Positions 55,268 through 64,000 of a DNA stretch of 64,000 bases are shown here, piece after piece. Within the stretch, counting starts at the first letter, position 1. Every line of letters begins with the position of its first letter. Position numbers and translations under genes: made by a program. Below the pieces are notes generated by a model, which was not told the origin of the DNA, made no database searches, and worked only from the letters and a program-made list of their open reading frames with translations. Source of the DNA: Bacteroidota bacterium (lineage in GTDB: Bacteria; Bacteroidota; Bacteroidia; Bacteroidales; P3); assembly GCA_017860275.1 (NCBI GenBank), contig JAFNAQ010000001.1, positions 62,001 through 126,000 of the forward strand. Reading direction: 5' to 3'.

Positions 55268-56167
55268 TTAATCTATATAAATTTCGTTCTTGTATGCTTT
55301 TAGAGTGTTTTGAAGTAATGAAACTATAGTCATTGGACCAACTCCTCCTGGAACTGGTGTTATGTAAGAACATTTCTTTGATACATTTTCAAAATCAACG
55401 TCTCCAACAATTCTATATCCCTTCTCCTTTGTTGAGTCATCTATTCTATGGATGCCTACATCAATAACTGCTGCTCCTTCTTTTACCATGTCTTCTTTGA
55501 TAAATTCTGGTTTACCTATTGCAACAATTAGAATATCTGCATTTGCACAAACTTCTTTTATATTTTTTGTCTTGCTATGACAAAGCGTTACCGTGCTGTT
55601 TGCTTGAGCATTGTTTCTTGACATCAAGATAGCCATAGGAGTACCTACTATATTGCTTCTACCTACAATAACGCAGTTCTTACCTACGGTCTCTACTCCT
55701 GAACGATTAAGCAAATTCATTATACCCATTGGTGTTGCTGGAACAAATGATGGCATATTGTACATCATTCTTCCTCCGTTTGTTGGATGAAAACCATCAA
55801 CATCTTTTCTTGGGTTAATTCTCTCAATTATCTTTTGTTCGTCTATGTGTTTTGGTAATGGTAACTGAACAATAAAGCCATCTACTTCTGGATCTTCATT
55901 TAGAAAATCCACTGTTTTTAATAGTTCTGCTTCGGTAAGTGTTTCTGGAAAACGATATACTGAGGATGTAAAACCAATTTCTCTACTTTGTTTCTCTTTA
56001 CTTGCAACATAAGAAAGACTTGCTCCGTCTTCTCCTACTATTACTGCTACTAAATGAGGTGGTCTTTTACCTCCGTCTAAAAGTGCGCTAACCTCTTGTG
56101 CAAGTTCTTTTTTTATTTCTTTGGCAATAATTCTGCCATCTATAAGGATTGGTTTTTTAGTTTCCAT
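55268..56167 (-). CDS. folD: Bifunctional methylenetetrahydrofolate dehydrogenase/cyclohydrolase
   Basis: This 299-residue cytosolic enzyme interconverts 5,10-methylene-, methenyl- and 10-formyl-tetrahydrofolate with NADP. The catalytic Lys is in SLSYVASKEKQSREIGF, the folate motif is FIVQLPLPKHI, and the Rossmann NADP loop is VIVGRSNIVGTPMAILM. TPVPGGVGPMTIVSLLQN closes the active site. Length is standard. It lies 2 bp after ffh and 5 bp before queE. With ftcD elsewhere in the window, it shows an active one-carbon folate network. Confidence 0.98.
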   Translation of the reverse strand: METKKPILIDGRIIAKEIKKELAQEVSALLDGGKRPPHLVAVIVGEDGASLSYVASKEKQSREIGFTSSVYRFPETLTEAELLKTVDFLNEDPEVDGFIVQLPLPKHIDEQKIIERINPRKDVDGFHPTNGGRMMYNMPSFVPATPMGIMNLLNRSGVETVGKNCVIVGRSNIVGTPMAILMSRNNAQANSTVTLCHSKTKNIKEVCANADILIVAIGKPEFIKEDMVKEGAAVIDVGIHRIDDSTKEKGYRIVGDVDFENVSKKCSYITPVPGGVGPMTIVSLLQNTLKAYKNEIYID

Positions 56168-56169
56168 AA

Positions 56170-57495
56170 CTATCTTCTTTTAAGATTTTTTAGTGCGTTT
56201 AATTTATTTCCTCCACCACTCATCATCTTCATTGCTTTTCTTGTCTCTTCAAATTGCTTCAATAATCTATTTACATCTTCAATCGATGTACCACTTCCTC
56301 TAGATATTCTCTTTCTTCTACTTCCATCAATCTTTAATGGGTTTTCTCTTTCAAATGGTGTCATTGAACCAATAATTGCTTCAATTCCCTTGAATGCATC
56401 TTCATTTATATCTATTCCCTTCATCATCTTGCCAACCCCTGGAATCATCCCCATCAAATCTTTGATGTTACCCATTTTCTTTATTTGGTTGATTTGATTT
56501 AGAAAGTCGTTGAAATCAAATTCATTGGTCTTTATTTTCTTAGATAATTTTCTTGCCTCTTCTTCGTCATATTGCTCTTGTGCTCTTTCCACAAGTGAAA
56601 CAATGTCACCCATTCCAAGAATACGAGATGCCATACGTTCTGGATGGAATATATCTAAGGCATCCATCTTTTCTCCAATACCAACAAATTTAATTGGCTT
56701 GCGAACAATATGTTTTATTGTTAATGCTGCTCCACCTCTTGTGTCACCGTCGAGTTTTGTTAGAACAACACCATTATAGTCGAGTCTTTCATTGAAGGCT
56801 TTTGCTGTATTAACAGCGTCTTGACCTGTCATACTATCTACAACGAAGAGAGTTTCTTGAGGATTTATTGCAGCCTTAACTGCAGCTATCTCATTCATCA
56901 TATCTTCATCGATAGCTAGTCGCCCTGCAGTATCGACAATTACAATATTTATTCCCTTGTCTTTTGCTCTTTGAACTGCATTTTTGGCTATTTGGACTGG
57001 ATCTTTTGAATCTTCAGTATATACTTCAACACCTATTTGTTCTCCTAGTACTTGAAGTTGATTGATAGCAGCTGGACGATAAACATCTCCTGCTGTAAGA
57101 AGAACTGATTTTCCTTTCTTTGTCTTAAGGTAGTTTGCTAATTTTGCAGAGAATGTTGTTTTTCCTGATCCTTGTAAACCAGCTATTAAGATTATTGATG
57201 GAGAGCCTTTAATATTAATATCTTGTGTCTCCCCACCCATTAATTCAGCTAACTCGTCTTGGACAAGTTTTACCATTAATTGTCCTGGCTCAAGGGAGGT
57301 TAATACATTTTTTCCTAATGCTTTTTGTTTAACTGTATCGCAAAACTCCTTCGCTATTGCATAGCTTACATCGGCATCAATCAATGCTTTACGAACTTCT
57401 TTTAGAGTCTCTGCTACATTGATTTCTGTTATCTTTCCTTGACCTTTTAAAATCTTAAACGCTTTGTCAAACTTTTCGCTTAAATTCTCAAACAT
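56170..57495 (-). CDS. ffh: Signal recognition particle protein Ffh
   Basis: This 441-residue GTPase binds the signal sequence of nascent membrane proteins and, with SRP RNA, delivers ribosomes to FtsY. The N domain covers about 1-90. The G domain has LQGSGKTTFSAKLANYLK (G1), DTAGRLAIDEDMM (G3) and TKLDGDTRGGA (G4 and closing loop). The Met-rich M domain (about 300-441) includes MGNIKDLMGMIPGVGKMMKG and the RNA-binding RRKRISRGSG. Length is normal. It heads a tight minus-strand run of five genes down to phoH. Confidence 0.98.
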   Translation of the reverse strand: MFENLSEKFDKAFKILKGQGKITEINVAETLKEVRKALIDADVSYAIAKEFCDTVKQKALGKNVLTSLEPGQLMVKLVQDELAELMGGETQDINIKGSPSIILIAGLQGSGKTTFSAKLANYLKTKKGKSVLLTAGDVYRPAAINQLQVLGEQIGVEVYTEDSKDPVQIAKNAVQRAKDKGINIVIVDTAGRLAIDEDMMNEIAAVKAAINPQETLFVVDSMTGQDAVNTAKAFNERLDYNGVVLTKLDGDTRGGAALTIKHIVRKPIKFVGIGEKMDALDIFHPERMASRILGMGDIVSLVERAQEQYDEEEARKLSKKIKTNEFDFNDFLNQINQIKKMGNIKDLMGMIPGVGKMMKGIDINEDAFKGIEAIIGSMTPFERENPLKIDGSRRKRISRGSGTSIEDVNRLLKQFEETRKAMKMMSGGGNKLNALKNLKRR

Positions 57496-57596
57496 AGAAT
57501 ATTTAGTGTTATTATTATCTACAAATATTGGCTTGCAAAGTTAATTCTTTTTTAGCTAATTATAAAAGGATTTTCCCCTTTGAGGATTTTTTTAGT

Positions 57597-58808
57597 CTAA
57601 TCTTCTGAATAAATCAAATATTTTTCTCTTGTTTTCTTAAACTTTTCCAAATCTTTTCTCCAAGAGTTTCTTATTTTCTTCTCAGAAAGATTATTTTTAA
57701 TCTGATATCTTAGTTTTTTTGTCCCTGATAATTTATCAAAGAATGGTTGAAAGAACTTTTCCTTGTTCGGATAAGCCTTATACATATCAATTAAAATTGT
57801 CAAACTAATTTCCTTTTTTGACTTTGATTTATTACACTCTGCAATTAATTTGGAGTATTCTCCGTAACATTTTTCCCCTTTATAAGGAGGATTGTCAGAT
57901 ACTCCTTTTATTATCCTTGGTGTGAAAGCAAAACTACTATCTGGATATTCAGGAAACCCCACAATTTCAAATGGATAATCTGTTCCTCTACCTACTGAAA
58001 CAGGTGTTCCTTCAAACCAACACAATGAAGGGTATAAACAAATTGCATTATCTGTTTTTAGATTGGGACTTGGGGAAATTGGAAGAGAGTAATGAGTATT
58101 ATGGGTATAATTTTGAATAGGTATTATTGTTAAGTCACAATATAGTGTTCCTTTTTCTCCTATTACTCTTTTGTTTGATGTTCCTAACCAACCCTCTCCA
58201 TTTATCATCTTTGCATATTCTCCTATTGTCATTCCGTAAACTATTGGAACTGGATGCATACCTACAAATGAAACTAATGAGGTGTCTTTTAATACTGGGC
58301 CATCAATATAATTTGAGTTTGGATTTGGTCTATCTAAAACAATTAATGGAATATTATTTTCGGCACAAGATTCCATAACGTAATGCAGAGTTGAAATATA
58401 GGTATAAAACCTTGTTCCAACATCCTGCAAATCAAATACTATTATTTCATTATTCTGGAATTCAGCTCTTTGAGGTTTCTTATTCTTTCCATATAAGGAA
58501 ACTATCTGAAGACCAGTCTTTTCATCTATTGACGAGCTAATTTTTGCACCTGCCTCTGCTTCTCCTCGAAAACCATGTTCTGGGCAATAAATTGCTCTGA
58601 TATTAATTCCTAAGGTCAAAAGTGTATCTACTAAGTGTGTTTTTGCAATTATAGATGTCTGGTTTGCAATAACTCCCACCCTTTTCCCCTTTAATTGGTT
58701 AATATATTCAGGGATTCTTTCAGCTCCTAAGATAATATTCTGAGAAACAGAGATTTTTGTGGAAAAAACACCTATAATAATTAATAAAAATACAATATTC
58801 CTTTTCAT
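57597..58808 (-). CDS. DUF1343 family protein, NamZ-type exo-beta-N-acetylmuramidase (GH171)
   Basis: This protein of about 403 residues has a signal peptide (MKRNIVFLLIIIGVFSTKIS). The start at 58808 is preferred because it gives a clean signal, whereas an ATG at 58886 adds an unlikely 26-residue leader. Family motifs are RVGVIANQTSI, YCPEHGFRGEAEAGAKI, SLYGKNKKP, FDLQDVGTRFYTYISTLHY, VLDRPNPN and VSVGRGTDYPFEIVGFP. The characterised NamZ of this family removes terminal MurNAc from peptidoglycan fragments, so cell wall turnover or recycling is the likely role. It follows the M16 protease gene, separated by a strong terminator. Confidence 0.88.
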   Translation of the reverse strand: MKRNIVFLLIIIGVFSTKISVSQNIILGAERIPEYINQLKGKRVGVIANQTSIIAKTHLVDTLLTLGINIRAIYCPEHGFRGEAEAGAKISSSIDEKTGLQIVSLYGKNKKPQRAEFQNNEIIVFDLQDVGTRFYTYISTLHYVMESCAENNIPLIVLDRPNPNSNYIDGPVLKDTSLVSFVGMHPVPIVYGMTIGEYAKMINGEGWLGTSNKRVIGEKGTLYCDLTIIPIQNYTHNTHYSLPISPSPNLKTDNAICLYPSLCWFEGTPVSVGRGTDYPFEIVGFPEYPDSSFAFTPRIIKGVSDNPPYKGEKCYGEYSKLIAECNKSKSKKEISLTILIDMYKAYPNKEKFFQPFFDKLSGTKKLRYQIKNNLSEKKIRNSWRKDLEKFKKTREKYLIYSED

Positions 58809-58868
58809 TATACATTCCATTTTTGCAAATATCGTAAAACTAATGCAAAAAGACGATGTATCTAATAA

Positions 58869-58906
58869 AAAAAACGAAGTTTTCAATGTATGAAAACTTC
58901 GTTTTT
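58869..58906 (-). terminator. Rho-independent terminator after the M16 protease gene
   Basis: On the minus strand AACGAAGTTTTC pairs with GAAAACTTCGTT around a 7-base loop and is followed by a run of eight T. A second, weaker hairpin with ACGAAGA/TCTTCGT lies just before it at about 58917-58945. Confidence 0.9.
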
Positions 58907-58964
58907 GATTTTAAATACGAAGACTTTTCATTCAAAATCTTCGTAATTAAACATAGAAACTTGA

Positions 58965-61820
58965 TTATTTTGTAGCTGGTTTCATTGCTTCTGGTTTTAA
59001 AGCAACTCTAACATAATTATCATGTTTTAAGTATTTCTTTGCAACAGCTTGAACATCTGCCAAAGTTATAGCATTAACTGATGCAGTATAAGCTTCAACT
59101 GACTGCATTTGGAAACCATACCAACGAGAACCTTGTATAGCACCTGACCAATAACCATTCTTTTCAACTTGAGTTTCACGAGAACGAATTAATTGTTCTT
59201 TTACTTTAGCTAAGTCAATGTCTGAAGGTCCTTCATTCATTATCTTGTCTAATACTCCCCATGTAGCTTTTGTAAGTTTTTCTACATTTTCTGGATCACA
59301 AGAATAATAAGCAACTAATGAAGCTTCTGCTTTAGGGTATTTATCATAGCTTAATTGGAAAGAAGGAGAATATGTTCCACCTAATTCTTCACGAATAGTT
59401 TCAGTAAGTTTAATATCACAAATATCTCCTAAGATTCTTGTTGCTAATCTTTCTTTGTCATTCCATTCAAATGTAGTATTTGTTGCAAGAACCATAGCTC
59501 CTTTATTAGCTTCTCCTTTGTATACAACTTTATCAACAACACCTGTTGCAAATGGAGATTCTTTATCTAACCATTGTTCTTTTTTACCCTTTGCAGGCAT
59601 AGATCCAATATATTTTTCAATCATTGGGATTGTTTTATCAATATCTAAGTTTCCTACAAATGAGAATGTAAAGTCAGAAGCATCAGAGAATCTTTCTTTG
59701 AAGATAGTATACATTTCTTCAATGTTCATTTTCTTTAATTGTTCTTCAGTAGGAAGTAAAATTGTTCTCTTATCTGTAGGCTTCATAGCCTTCATCATTT
59801 GCATTTGGAATTCAAACTCAGGCATATTTTTGTACATATTTATTTGAGTTTGTAGTTTAGAGATTTCCTTATCTAAAACATCCTTGTCTTTTCTTGGAGC
59901 CTCAAAATACATATTCAAATATTGTAATAATATTTCAAAGTCTTGAGGGTTTGAACTACCAGAAAATCCTTCTTGTAAGTCGCTAATTGATGGTGTAACT
60001 CCTACTGTTTTTCCTTTTAAAAACTTTTGAAGTTGAGAGTTATCATAGTTTCCAATACCGCAAGCATCAATAATAGAAGCTGCAAATTGTGCATTAATCA
60101 ATTTATTATCTGGATATAAAGATGTTCCACCTGCTGACCAAGCATTTAATAAGATTTCATCGTTTTTGAAAGTTGTAGATTTAAGAATTACAGTAGCTCC
60201 ATTACTTAAAGTAAGTTCTGTGAATCCAAATTCTTTATTATCTACTCTCTTTGTTACCTTACCTGCTTTAGGTTCTTTTACTAAGAAAGGTTCGTTCTTT
60301 ACATTATCAATATATGGTTTTGGACTAGATTTCTTCACCTTAGAGATTAGACTTAATACTTCTTTCTCTGTTGGAACTTTTACTGTTTTTGCTTCTGGTA
60401 ATGTCATTACTAGAACAAAATTTTCATCAGTTATCCATTTTTTTGCCAAAGCATTAACTTCTTCTATAGTAATTCCTTCAACTAATTCTTTTGCCCATTT
60501 GTTTTCAATTCTTGCTCCTGGAGTTGGTGATCCTTCTAAGAAATGATTTACATATTCTGCTGCAAAACGACCACTTTCTGTTTTAGACTCTTCTTTTGCT
60601 GCTTTATCGTATTTTGTCAATAAAGATTCTTTAGCTCTATCTAATTCTGTTTGCAAAAAACCATGTAGAACAACTCTTTGATTTTCTGTCATCATTGCTT
60701 CTAAAGATTGCATAATTTTGCCATCTTTTGCAGAAATAGAATTATAATATGCTTGAGTTGGACGTGCTAAGAAATCGGTATAACCTGCACCTGCACCAAT
60801 AAAAGGACAGTCTTTTTTATCAGCTATTTCATTTAAACGTGCTTCCAACATTTCGTCATATAGACTATAAAGTAAATAACGAGTACGGTAATCTCCAATT
60901 GTTTTTACTTCTAAGGCTGGGTGTTTGTAGAAAAACTGTATAGAATTTCCTTGAGCTTCTTTGTCAGTAGCTATTGTGATAAGTGGTTCTTTGTTATTTG
61001 GAATAGTTAATGTAGGTCTAGCAGTTGGAGTAGTTGGTGCATTCATAATCCCAAAATAATCTTTGATTTTTTGTTCCATTTCATCTGCATCAAAGTCTCC
61101 TACAACTATAATTGCCATATTATCTGGTTGATACCATTTTTTATAGAATCTTCTTAAAGATTCTGGCTTGAAATTTTTCAGACTTTCAAATGTTCCAATA
61201 GGTAAACGTTCAGCATAAAGCGAACCTTTTAACATTGTTGGCCAAGTCTTTGATCTTAAACGATCTTGAGCGCCTTGTCCCATTCTCCACTCTTCTGTGA
61301 TAACACCACGTTCTTTTTCAATTTCAGTTGTTGTTAATAGCATACCAGATGCCCAACCATCTAATATTTTCAATCCCATACTGAATAATTCTTTCTTATC
61401 AGTAGGAAGTGTTACTGTATAAACTGTTTGATCAAAACCTGTATAAGCATTAATTTCACGTCCAAATACGATACCTTGTTTTTCTAAGGCATCAATCATT
61501 TCGTTACCTGGGTAATGCTTTGTTCCATTAAATCCCATGTGTTCTGTGAAGTGAGCTAATCCTAATTGGTCTGCTTCTTCTAAAACTGAACCAGCATTTA
61601 CTGCAATTTGAAATTCTGCTCTGTTTTCTGGTTTTTTATTCGATCTTACATAATATGTTAGACCATTTGCAAGCTTTCCATAACGAACCTTGCCATCTAA
61701 TTTGATTTGCTCGTCAAGCTTAATTTCTGACTTCTTTGCAGAAGTTTTAGCTCCTTGTGCAAAACCTGTAGTAACTATTGCTAAGCACAATAAAGCTACT
61801 AATAAAATTCGATTTTTCAT
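58965..61820 (-). CDS. M16 family zinc protease (pitrilysin/insulinase-like), two-domain
   Basis: This 951-residue secreted metalloprotease has a signal peptide (1-22, TTGFAQ). The inverted zinc motif HxxEH is HFTEH at 90-94, with the third ligand expected in EKERGVITEEW (E177). The active N-terminal half is followed by an inactive-type C-terminal half (from KEFGFTELTLSNGATVILKS, about 530). Such proteins form a closed chamber and degrade peptides in the periplasm. Length is typical of the two-domain Bacteroidota form. It lies 30 bp after the small HTH gene and may share its transcript. With the S46 peptidase it fits a proteolytic way of life. Confidence 0.95.
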   Translation of the reverse strand: MKNRILLVALLCLAIVTTGFAQGAKTSAKKSEIKLDEQIKLDGKVRYGKLANGLTYYVRSNKKPENRAEFQIAVNAGSVLEEADQLGLAHFTEHMGFNGTKHYPGNEMIDALEKQGIVFGREINAYTGFDQTVYTVTLPTDKKELFSMGLKILDGWASGMLLTTTEIEKERGVITEEWRMGQGAQDRLRSKTWPTMLKGSLYAERLPIGTFESLKNFKPESLRRFYKKWYQPDNMAIIVVGDFDADEMEQKIKDYFGIMNAPTTPTARPTLTIPNNKEPLITIATDKEAQGNSIQFFYKHPALEVKTIGDYRTRYLLYSLYDEMLEARLNEIADKKDCPFIGAGAGYTDFLARPTQAYYNSISAKDGKIMQSLEAMMTENQRVVLHGFLQTELDRAKESLLTKYDKAAKEESKTESGRFAAEYVNHFLEGSPTPGARIENKWAKELVEGITIEEVNALAKKWITDENFVLVMTLPEAKTVKVPTEKEVLSLISKVKKSSPKPYIDNVKNEPFLVKEPKAGKVTKRVDNKEFGFTELTLSNGATVILKSTTFKNDEILLNAWSAGGTSLYPDNKLINAQFAASIIDACGIGNYDNSQLQKFLKGKTVGVTPSISDLQEGFSGSSNPQDFEILLQYLNMYFEAPRKDKDVLDKEISKLQTQINMYKNMPEFEFQMQMMKAMKPTDKRTILLPTEEQLKKMNIEEMYTIFKERFSDASDFTFSFVGNLDIDKTIPMIEKYIGSMPAKGKKEQWLDKESPFATGVVDKVVYKGEANKGAMVLATNTTFEWNDKERLATRILGDICDIKLTETIREELGGTYSPSFQLSYDKYPKAEASLVAYYSCDPENVEKLTKATWGVLDKIMNEGPSDIDLAKVKEQLIRSRETQVEKNGYWSGAIQGSRWYGFQMQSVEAYTASVNAITLADVQAVAKKYLKHDNYVRVALKPEAMKPATK

Positions 61821-61850
61821 CTTTTGAGTTTTTGTTGATTAATTACTAAA

Positions 61851-62081
61851 TTATTTAATTATCGTGTTTTCTTCTTTTGTATTATCATACTCCAAAATAT
61901 CACCTGGTTGACATTCCAAGACTTGACATATAGCCTCAAGTGTTGAAAACCTTATAGCTTTTGCTTTGCCCGTTTTTAATATTGATAGATTTGTCGCTGT
62001 TAAGTCAACCTTTTGAGCTAACTCGCTAAGACTAATCTTCCTCTTTGCCATCATAACATCTAAATTCACTATTATTCCCAT
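61851..62081 (-). CDS. Small XRE-type helix-turn-helix regulator (YozG-like)
   Basis: This protein of about 76 residues consists of a single HTH domain (ISLSELAQKVDLTATNLSIL, then AIRFSTLEAICQVLECQPGD). This is the short Cro/CI-like form that is widely found next to DUF2975 membrane proteins. I prefer the ATG at 62081 (MGIIVNLDVMMAKRK), which matches family starts and is preceded by AAAGGGA; an ATG at 62099 is the alternative. It begins about 23 bp after the DUF2975 gene. The pair is common in Firmicutes and Bacteroidota, and the partner may hold or sense a signal for the regulator. The target is unknown. Confidence 0.88.
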   Translation of the reverse strand: MGIIVNLDVMMAKRKISLSELAQKVDLTATNLSILKTGKAKAIRFSTLEAICQVLECQPGDILEYDNTKEENTIIK

Positions 62082-62103
62082 ATCAAAATTCCCTTTCATG
62101 TAT

Positions 62104-62802
62104 TCAGACTGTTAAATCATTTTCCTCTTGAATATCAATTCCTCTTCTTATTATTTCTATTAGAGAAATAAAGAATAAGCCAATAAAAATATAATCCCAT
62201 GAAACCAAAGCCAATTGTGATATTGGTTCTATTGAATACCCTTCAATATTTATGTATTTTTGAAGAAAGAATGAATCAAAGAAATATATCATAACTTCTA
62301 TTAAGGGCATAACAATAAAAGCATATGCTATATATCTAAATCGCATTATATTTTTTTTATCAAAAATATAGTGCTGTAACTTACTATCTTTTTCATTTAA
62401 CCCTTTCACAAGACTGTTAAGTATGTTGCGAATATGAAAAAGAATAAATAGAAGGAAAAACATACTTAAGTTTAATGCCAATAAATAAAATATTCTATAT
62501 GCAAAAGGCATCATTTGAAAATCATCACTCTTAATCATAATTGTTAGATGATAACTATCAACTATAGATTTTATGGATACATTTTCAATGCTTGAATTTA
62601 CAATAAAATCATCAGTAGTAACAGCTTTTATTGGTTTTGCCTCAGCAAATATTGTTCCTAATGATGATTTTGAAGATAAGTTGGAAATATCAAAAATAGA
62701 GAAGGCAATAAAAGATATTGCTAAAATTGACATTAGTATAAATACTATATCAAATCCTATTTTGATTGACTTAATTGAAACGATTTTTGTTTTATTATTC
62801 AT
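62104..62802 (-). CDS. DUF2975 family membrane protein
   Basis: This protein of about 232 residues has four predicted helices (IGFDIVFILMSILAISFIAF, the FYLLALNLSMFFLLFILFHI region, IAYAFIVMPLIEVMIYF and VSWDYIFIGLFFISLIEIIR). A periplasmic loop of about 65 residues lies after the first. DUF2975 proteins are nearly always encoded with a small XRE regulator, as here, so a signalling or stress role is likely but unproven. I place the start at 62802 (MNNKTKIVSIKS), because an ATG at 62832 would lie upstream of the promoter at 62822-62853. Confidence 0.85.
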   Translation of the reverse strand: MNNKTKIVSIKSIKIGFDIVFILMSILAISFIAFSIFDISNLSSKSSLGTIFAEAKPIKAVTTDDFIVNSSIENVSIKSIVDSYHLTIMIKSDDFQMMPFAYRIFYLLALNLSMFFLLFILFHIRNILNSLVKGLNEKDSKLQHYIFDKKNIMRFRYIAYAFIVMPLIEVMIYFFDSFFLQKYINIEGYSIEPISQLALVSWDYIFIGLFFISLIEIIRRGIDIQEENDLTV

Positions 62803-62821
62803 AACTGAAACTTTAACGCTG

Positions 62822-62853
62822 CAAAGTAACAAATTATTTTATTATAAAACAAA
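62822..62853 (-). promoter_or_regulatory. Putative promoter for the DUF2975/HTH pair
   Basis: On the minus strand TTTG (62853-62850) and TTACTTTG (62829-62822) are separated by 20 bp. The -7 box has one mismatch to TAnnTTTG. This sets the start of the DUF2975 protein at 62802, 19 bp downstream. Confidence 0.55.
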
Positions 62854-62910
62854 TATATTTTATCGTTTTTCGATAATTTTTTTCTATTTATTGATAAATA
62901 AAGGCTATTC

Positions 62911-63432
62911 CTATAATAAATATAAGTCTATTAAGCCTATTGGTGCATTAATGTATATTATTTTAGACTCTCTATCAACATTAACAATAACGGAATCAAT
63001 AATTGGCATAAGAATTTCTTTCCCATTAAAAATAATTGAGAAAAGTGGAGTTGCTGGGTAATCAAGAACTGTTTCGATCTTTCCAATATTCCCTCTTTCA
63101 TTATCCACTACTTCAAATCCTATAACTTCATGATAATAAAATTTATTCCCTTCTAGTTCCGGTAAGAGTTCTAGTGGCAGATACATATCTTTCCCGATTA
63201 GCTTCAATGCATCTTCTGGTGTGAGATCGGAAAATCGAACAGTGGCTTTATTATTTCTTACCCTTATAGATTCGATAGGATATAATACTAAGCGTTTGTT
63301 AATATCAATGTATACGCCATCTAACTGGGAATAATCCTCTGGAGAATCAACATCGAAGAAAAGAACTAACTCTCCCTTAAATCCAAATGGCTTTGTTACC
63401 TTACCTAAATAAAAACAATTCTTTATTTCCAT
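62911..63432 (-). CDS. rimM: Ribosome maturation factor RimM
   Basis: This 173-residue protein binds ribosomal protein S19 and helps the 30S head to fold late in assembly. The N-terminal domain has LGKVTKPFGFKGELVLFFD and the C-terminal PRC-barrel domain has HEVIGFEVVDNERGNIGKIE and NGKEILMPIIDSVI. Length is standard. It follows the S16 gene, the usual rpsP-rimM order, with a hairpin in the 86-bp gap that may reduce read-through. trmD, often next in other phyla, is not present. Confidence 0.96.
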   Translation of the reverse strand: MEIKNCFYLGKVTKPFGFKGELVLFFDVDSPEDYSQLDGVYIDINKRLVLYPIESIRVRNNKATVRFSDLTPEDALKLIGKDMYLPLELLPELEGNKFYYHEVIGFEVVDNERGNIGKIETVLDYPATPLFSIIFNGKEILMPIIDSVIVNVDRESKIIYINAPIGLIDLYLL

Positions 63433-63451
63433 TTATAATCTTTTTAAAGAA

Positions 63452-63484
63452 AAAGACTGTCTCCTTGAGTAAGAAACAGTCTTT
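63452..63484 (-). terminator. Hairpin between rpsP and rimM
   Basis: AAAGACTGT (63452-63460) pairs with ACAGTCTTT (63476-63484). On the minus strand a T-rich TTTTTCTTT follows. It could be a partial terminator that lowers rimM expression relative to rpsP, as ribosomal proteins are needed in much larger amounts. Confidence 0.65.
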
Positions 63485-63518
63485 CTATCATTTATGAAGA
63501 AATTTTACTTTCAAAAAA

Positions 63519-64000
63519 TTATTCTGCTGCTGGAGCTTCAGTTGTTTCAACAACAACTTCTTCTACTTCTGGAGTTTCTTCTGCTGGTACTTCTTCAACT
63601 ACAGGATTAGCTGCAGCTTCTGCTTCTGCTCTTTTCTTTGAAATAGCTTCTGCACGTTTTGCATTAAATTCCATTTCAGCTGCAAGAGTTTTTTTAGCAT
63701 CTGCTTTTGCATTATTTCTTTTAGCTTCTTTTGCTGAAGAAATTTTATTTTCCTTTTCTGTCAACCATGCATTGAATTTAGCATCTGCTACTTCTTGAGT
63801 AATAGCACCTTTTTCAACACCAATTTGTAGATGACGTTTTAATAATACCCCTTTATATGAAAGGATTGCTCTTGCTGTATCTGTTGGCTGAGCTCCATTC
63901 TTTAACCATTTGCAAGCACTATCTATATCTAAATCGATAGTTGCTGGTTGACTTACTGGGTTGTAAGAACCAATTCTTTCAATAAATCTTCCATCACGTG
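63519..64000 (-). CDS. rpsP: 30S ribosomal protein S16 (partial, N-terminus outside the window)
   Basis: The frame is open to the right edge and covers 160 codons. It begins RDGRFIERIGSYNP, the conserved S16 segment at about residue 30, and continues with the S16 core that ends ALSYKGVLLKRHL-like (exact: ILSYKGVLLKRHLQIG). The first 30 or so residues are beyond the window. After the core comes a long extension of about 80 residues, Lys/Ala-rich and then Glu/Pro/Val-rich (ends VETTEAPAAE), as is known for S16 of several Bacteroidota. S16 binds 16S rRNA early in 30S assembly. An ATG at 63764 is internal, not the start. Confidence 0.95.
   Translation of the reverse strand, partial: RDGRFIERIGSYNPVSQPATIDLDIDSACKWLKNGAQPTDTARAILSYKGVLLKRHLQIGVEKGAITQEVADAKFNAWLTEKENKISSAKEAKRNNAKADAKKTLAAEMEFNAKRAEAISKKRAEAEAAANPVVEEVPAEETPEVEEVVVETTEAPAAE

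Noticed and set aside
63519-63764. A separate small Ala/Glu-rich protein starting at 63764
   Set aside because: The frame continues upstream with the S16 core (RDGRFIERIGSYNP), so this is the C-terminal extension of ribosomal protein S16.
1-64000. tRNA, rRNA or classic riboswitch genes
   Set aside because: I looked in the gaps for tRNA-like cloverleaf ends and for common riboswitch cores and saw none; a covariance-model search would be needed to be sure.

Overview
The window comes from a low-GC member of the Bacteroidota, most likely an anaerobic Bacteroidales. The reasons are two secreted proteins with type IX secretion (T9SS) C-terminal sorting domains, a PorE-like T9SS/OmpA protein, an S46 dipeptidyl-peptidase, several promoters of the Bacteroidota form (TTTG, 19-20 bp, TAnnTTTG), and a HydF [FeFe]-hydrogenase maturase, which points to anaerobic life. 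I cannot name the genus from sequence alone.

Layout: 1-1373 holds the end of a membrane glycosyltransferase overlapping an ECF sigma factor, then a GNAT acetyltransferase. 1527-8657 (minus) carries an S46 peptidase, methylglyoxal synthase and a TamB-like envelope protein. 8753-10260 is tsaD-aroK. 10900-15358 (minus) is a four-gene TolC/MacA/MacB-type efflux operon. 15525-21214 (minus) has three tandem DUF4139 paralogues, two of them with different inserted cassettes. valS follows, then two T9SS cargo proteins, one of 3,916 residues that fills 11.7 kb. 38586-43943 and onward hold a small secreted protein, an acyl-CoA ligase, and a minus-strand operon (holin-like protein, panC, ftcD, crcB). 44682-48575 (plus) has hydF, a DUF4810/DUF799 lipoprotein pair and radA. 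An unrecognised 763-residue membrane protein follows. 51749-57495 (minus) is the operon ffh-folD-queE-porE-like-phoH. The window ends with a NamZ-type muramidase, an M16 protease, a small HTH/DUF2975 pair, rimM and a partial rpsP.

The most unusual content is intergenic. Five intergenic regions (about 1.4, 10.3-10.9, 25.2-25.9, 40.7-41.0 and 51.2-51.7 kb) carry arrays of short palindromes spaced at 21 bp (22 bp in the first). The unit sequence differs between arrays and is partly homogenised within each, but the period stays close to two turns of B-DNA. At three of these places the arrays sit inside a family of about 0.5-0.7 kb interspersed elements. These share a head (around TTTAACTAAAA), an ordered set of palindrome modules, and a 20-bp tail (TTTCTTAAAATTAACAGCCA). 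Two of the elements also contain REP-like hairpins preceded by GTAG. I do not recognise this architecture as a named family; it is the best candidate here for an undescribed system.

Functionally, the genes are mostly core (translation, tRNA modification, protein targeting, folate, pantothenate, shikimate) mixed with envelope and secretion functions (TamB, efflux, T9SS, holin-like protein, muramidase, peptidases).
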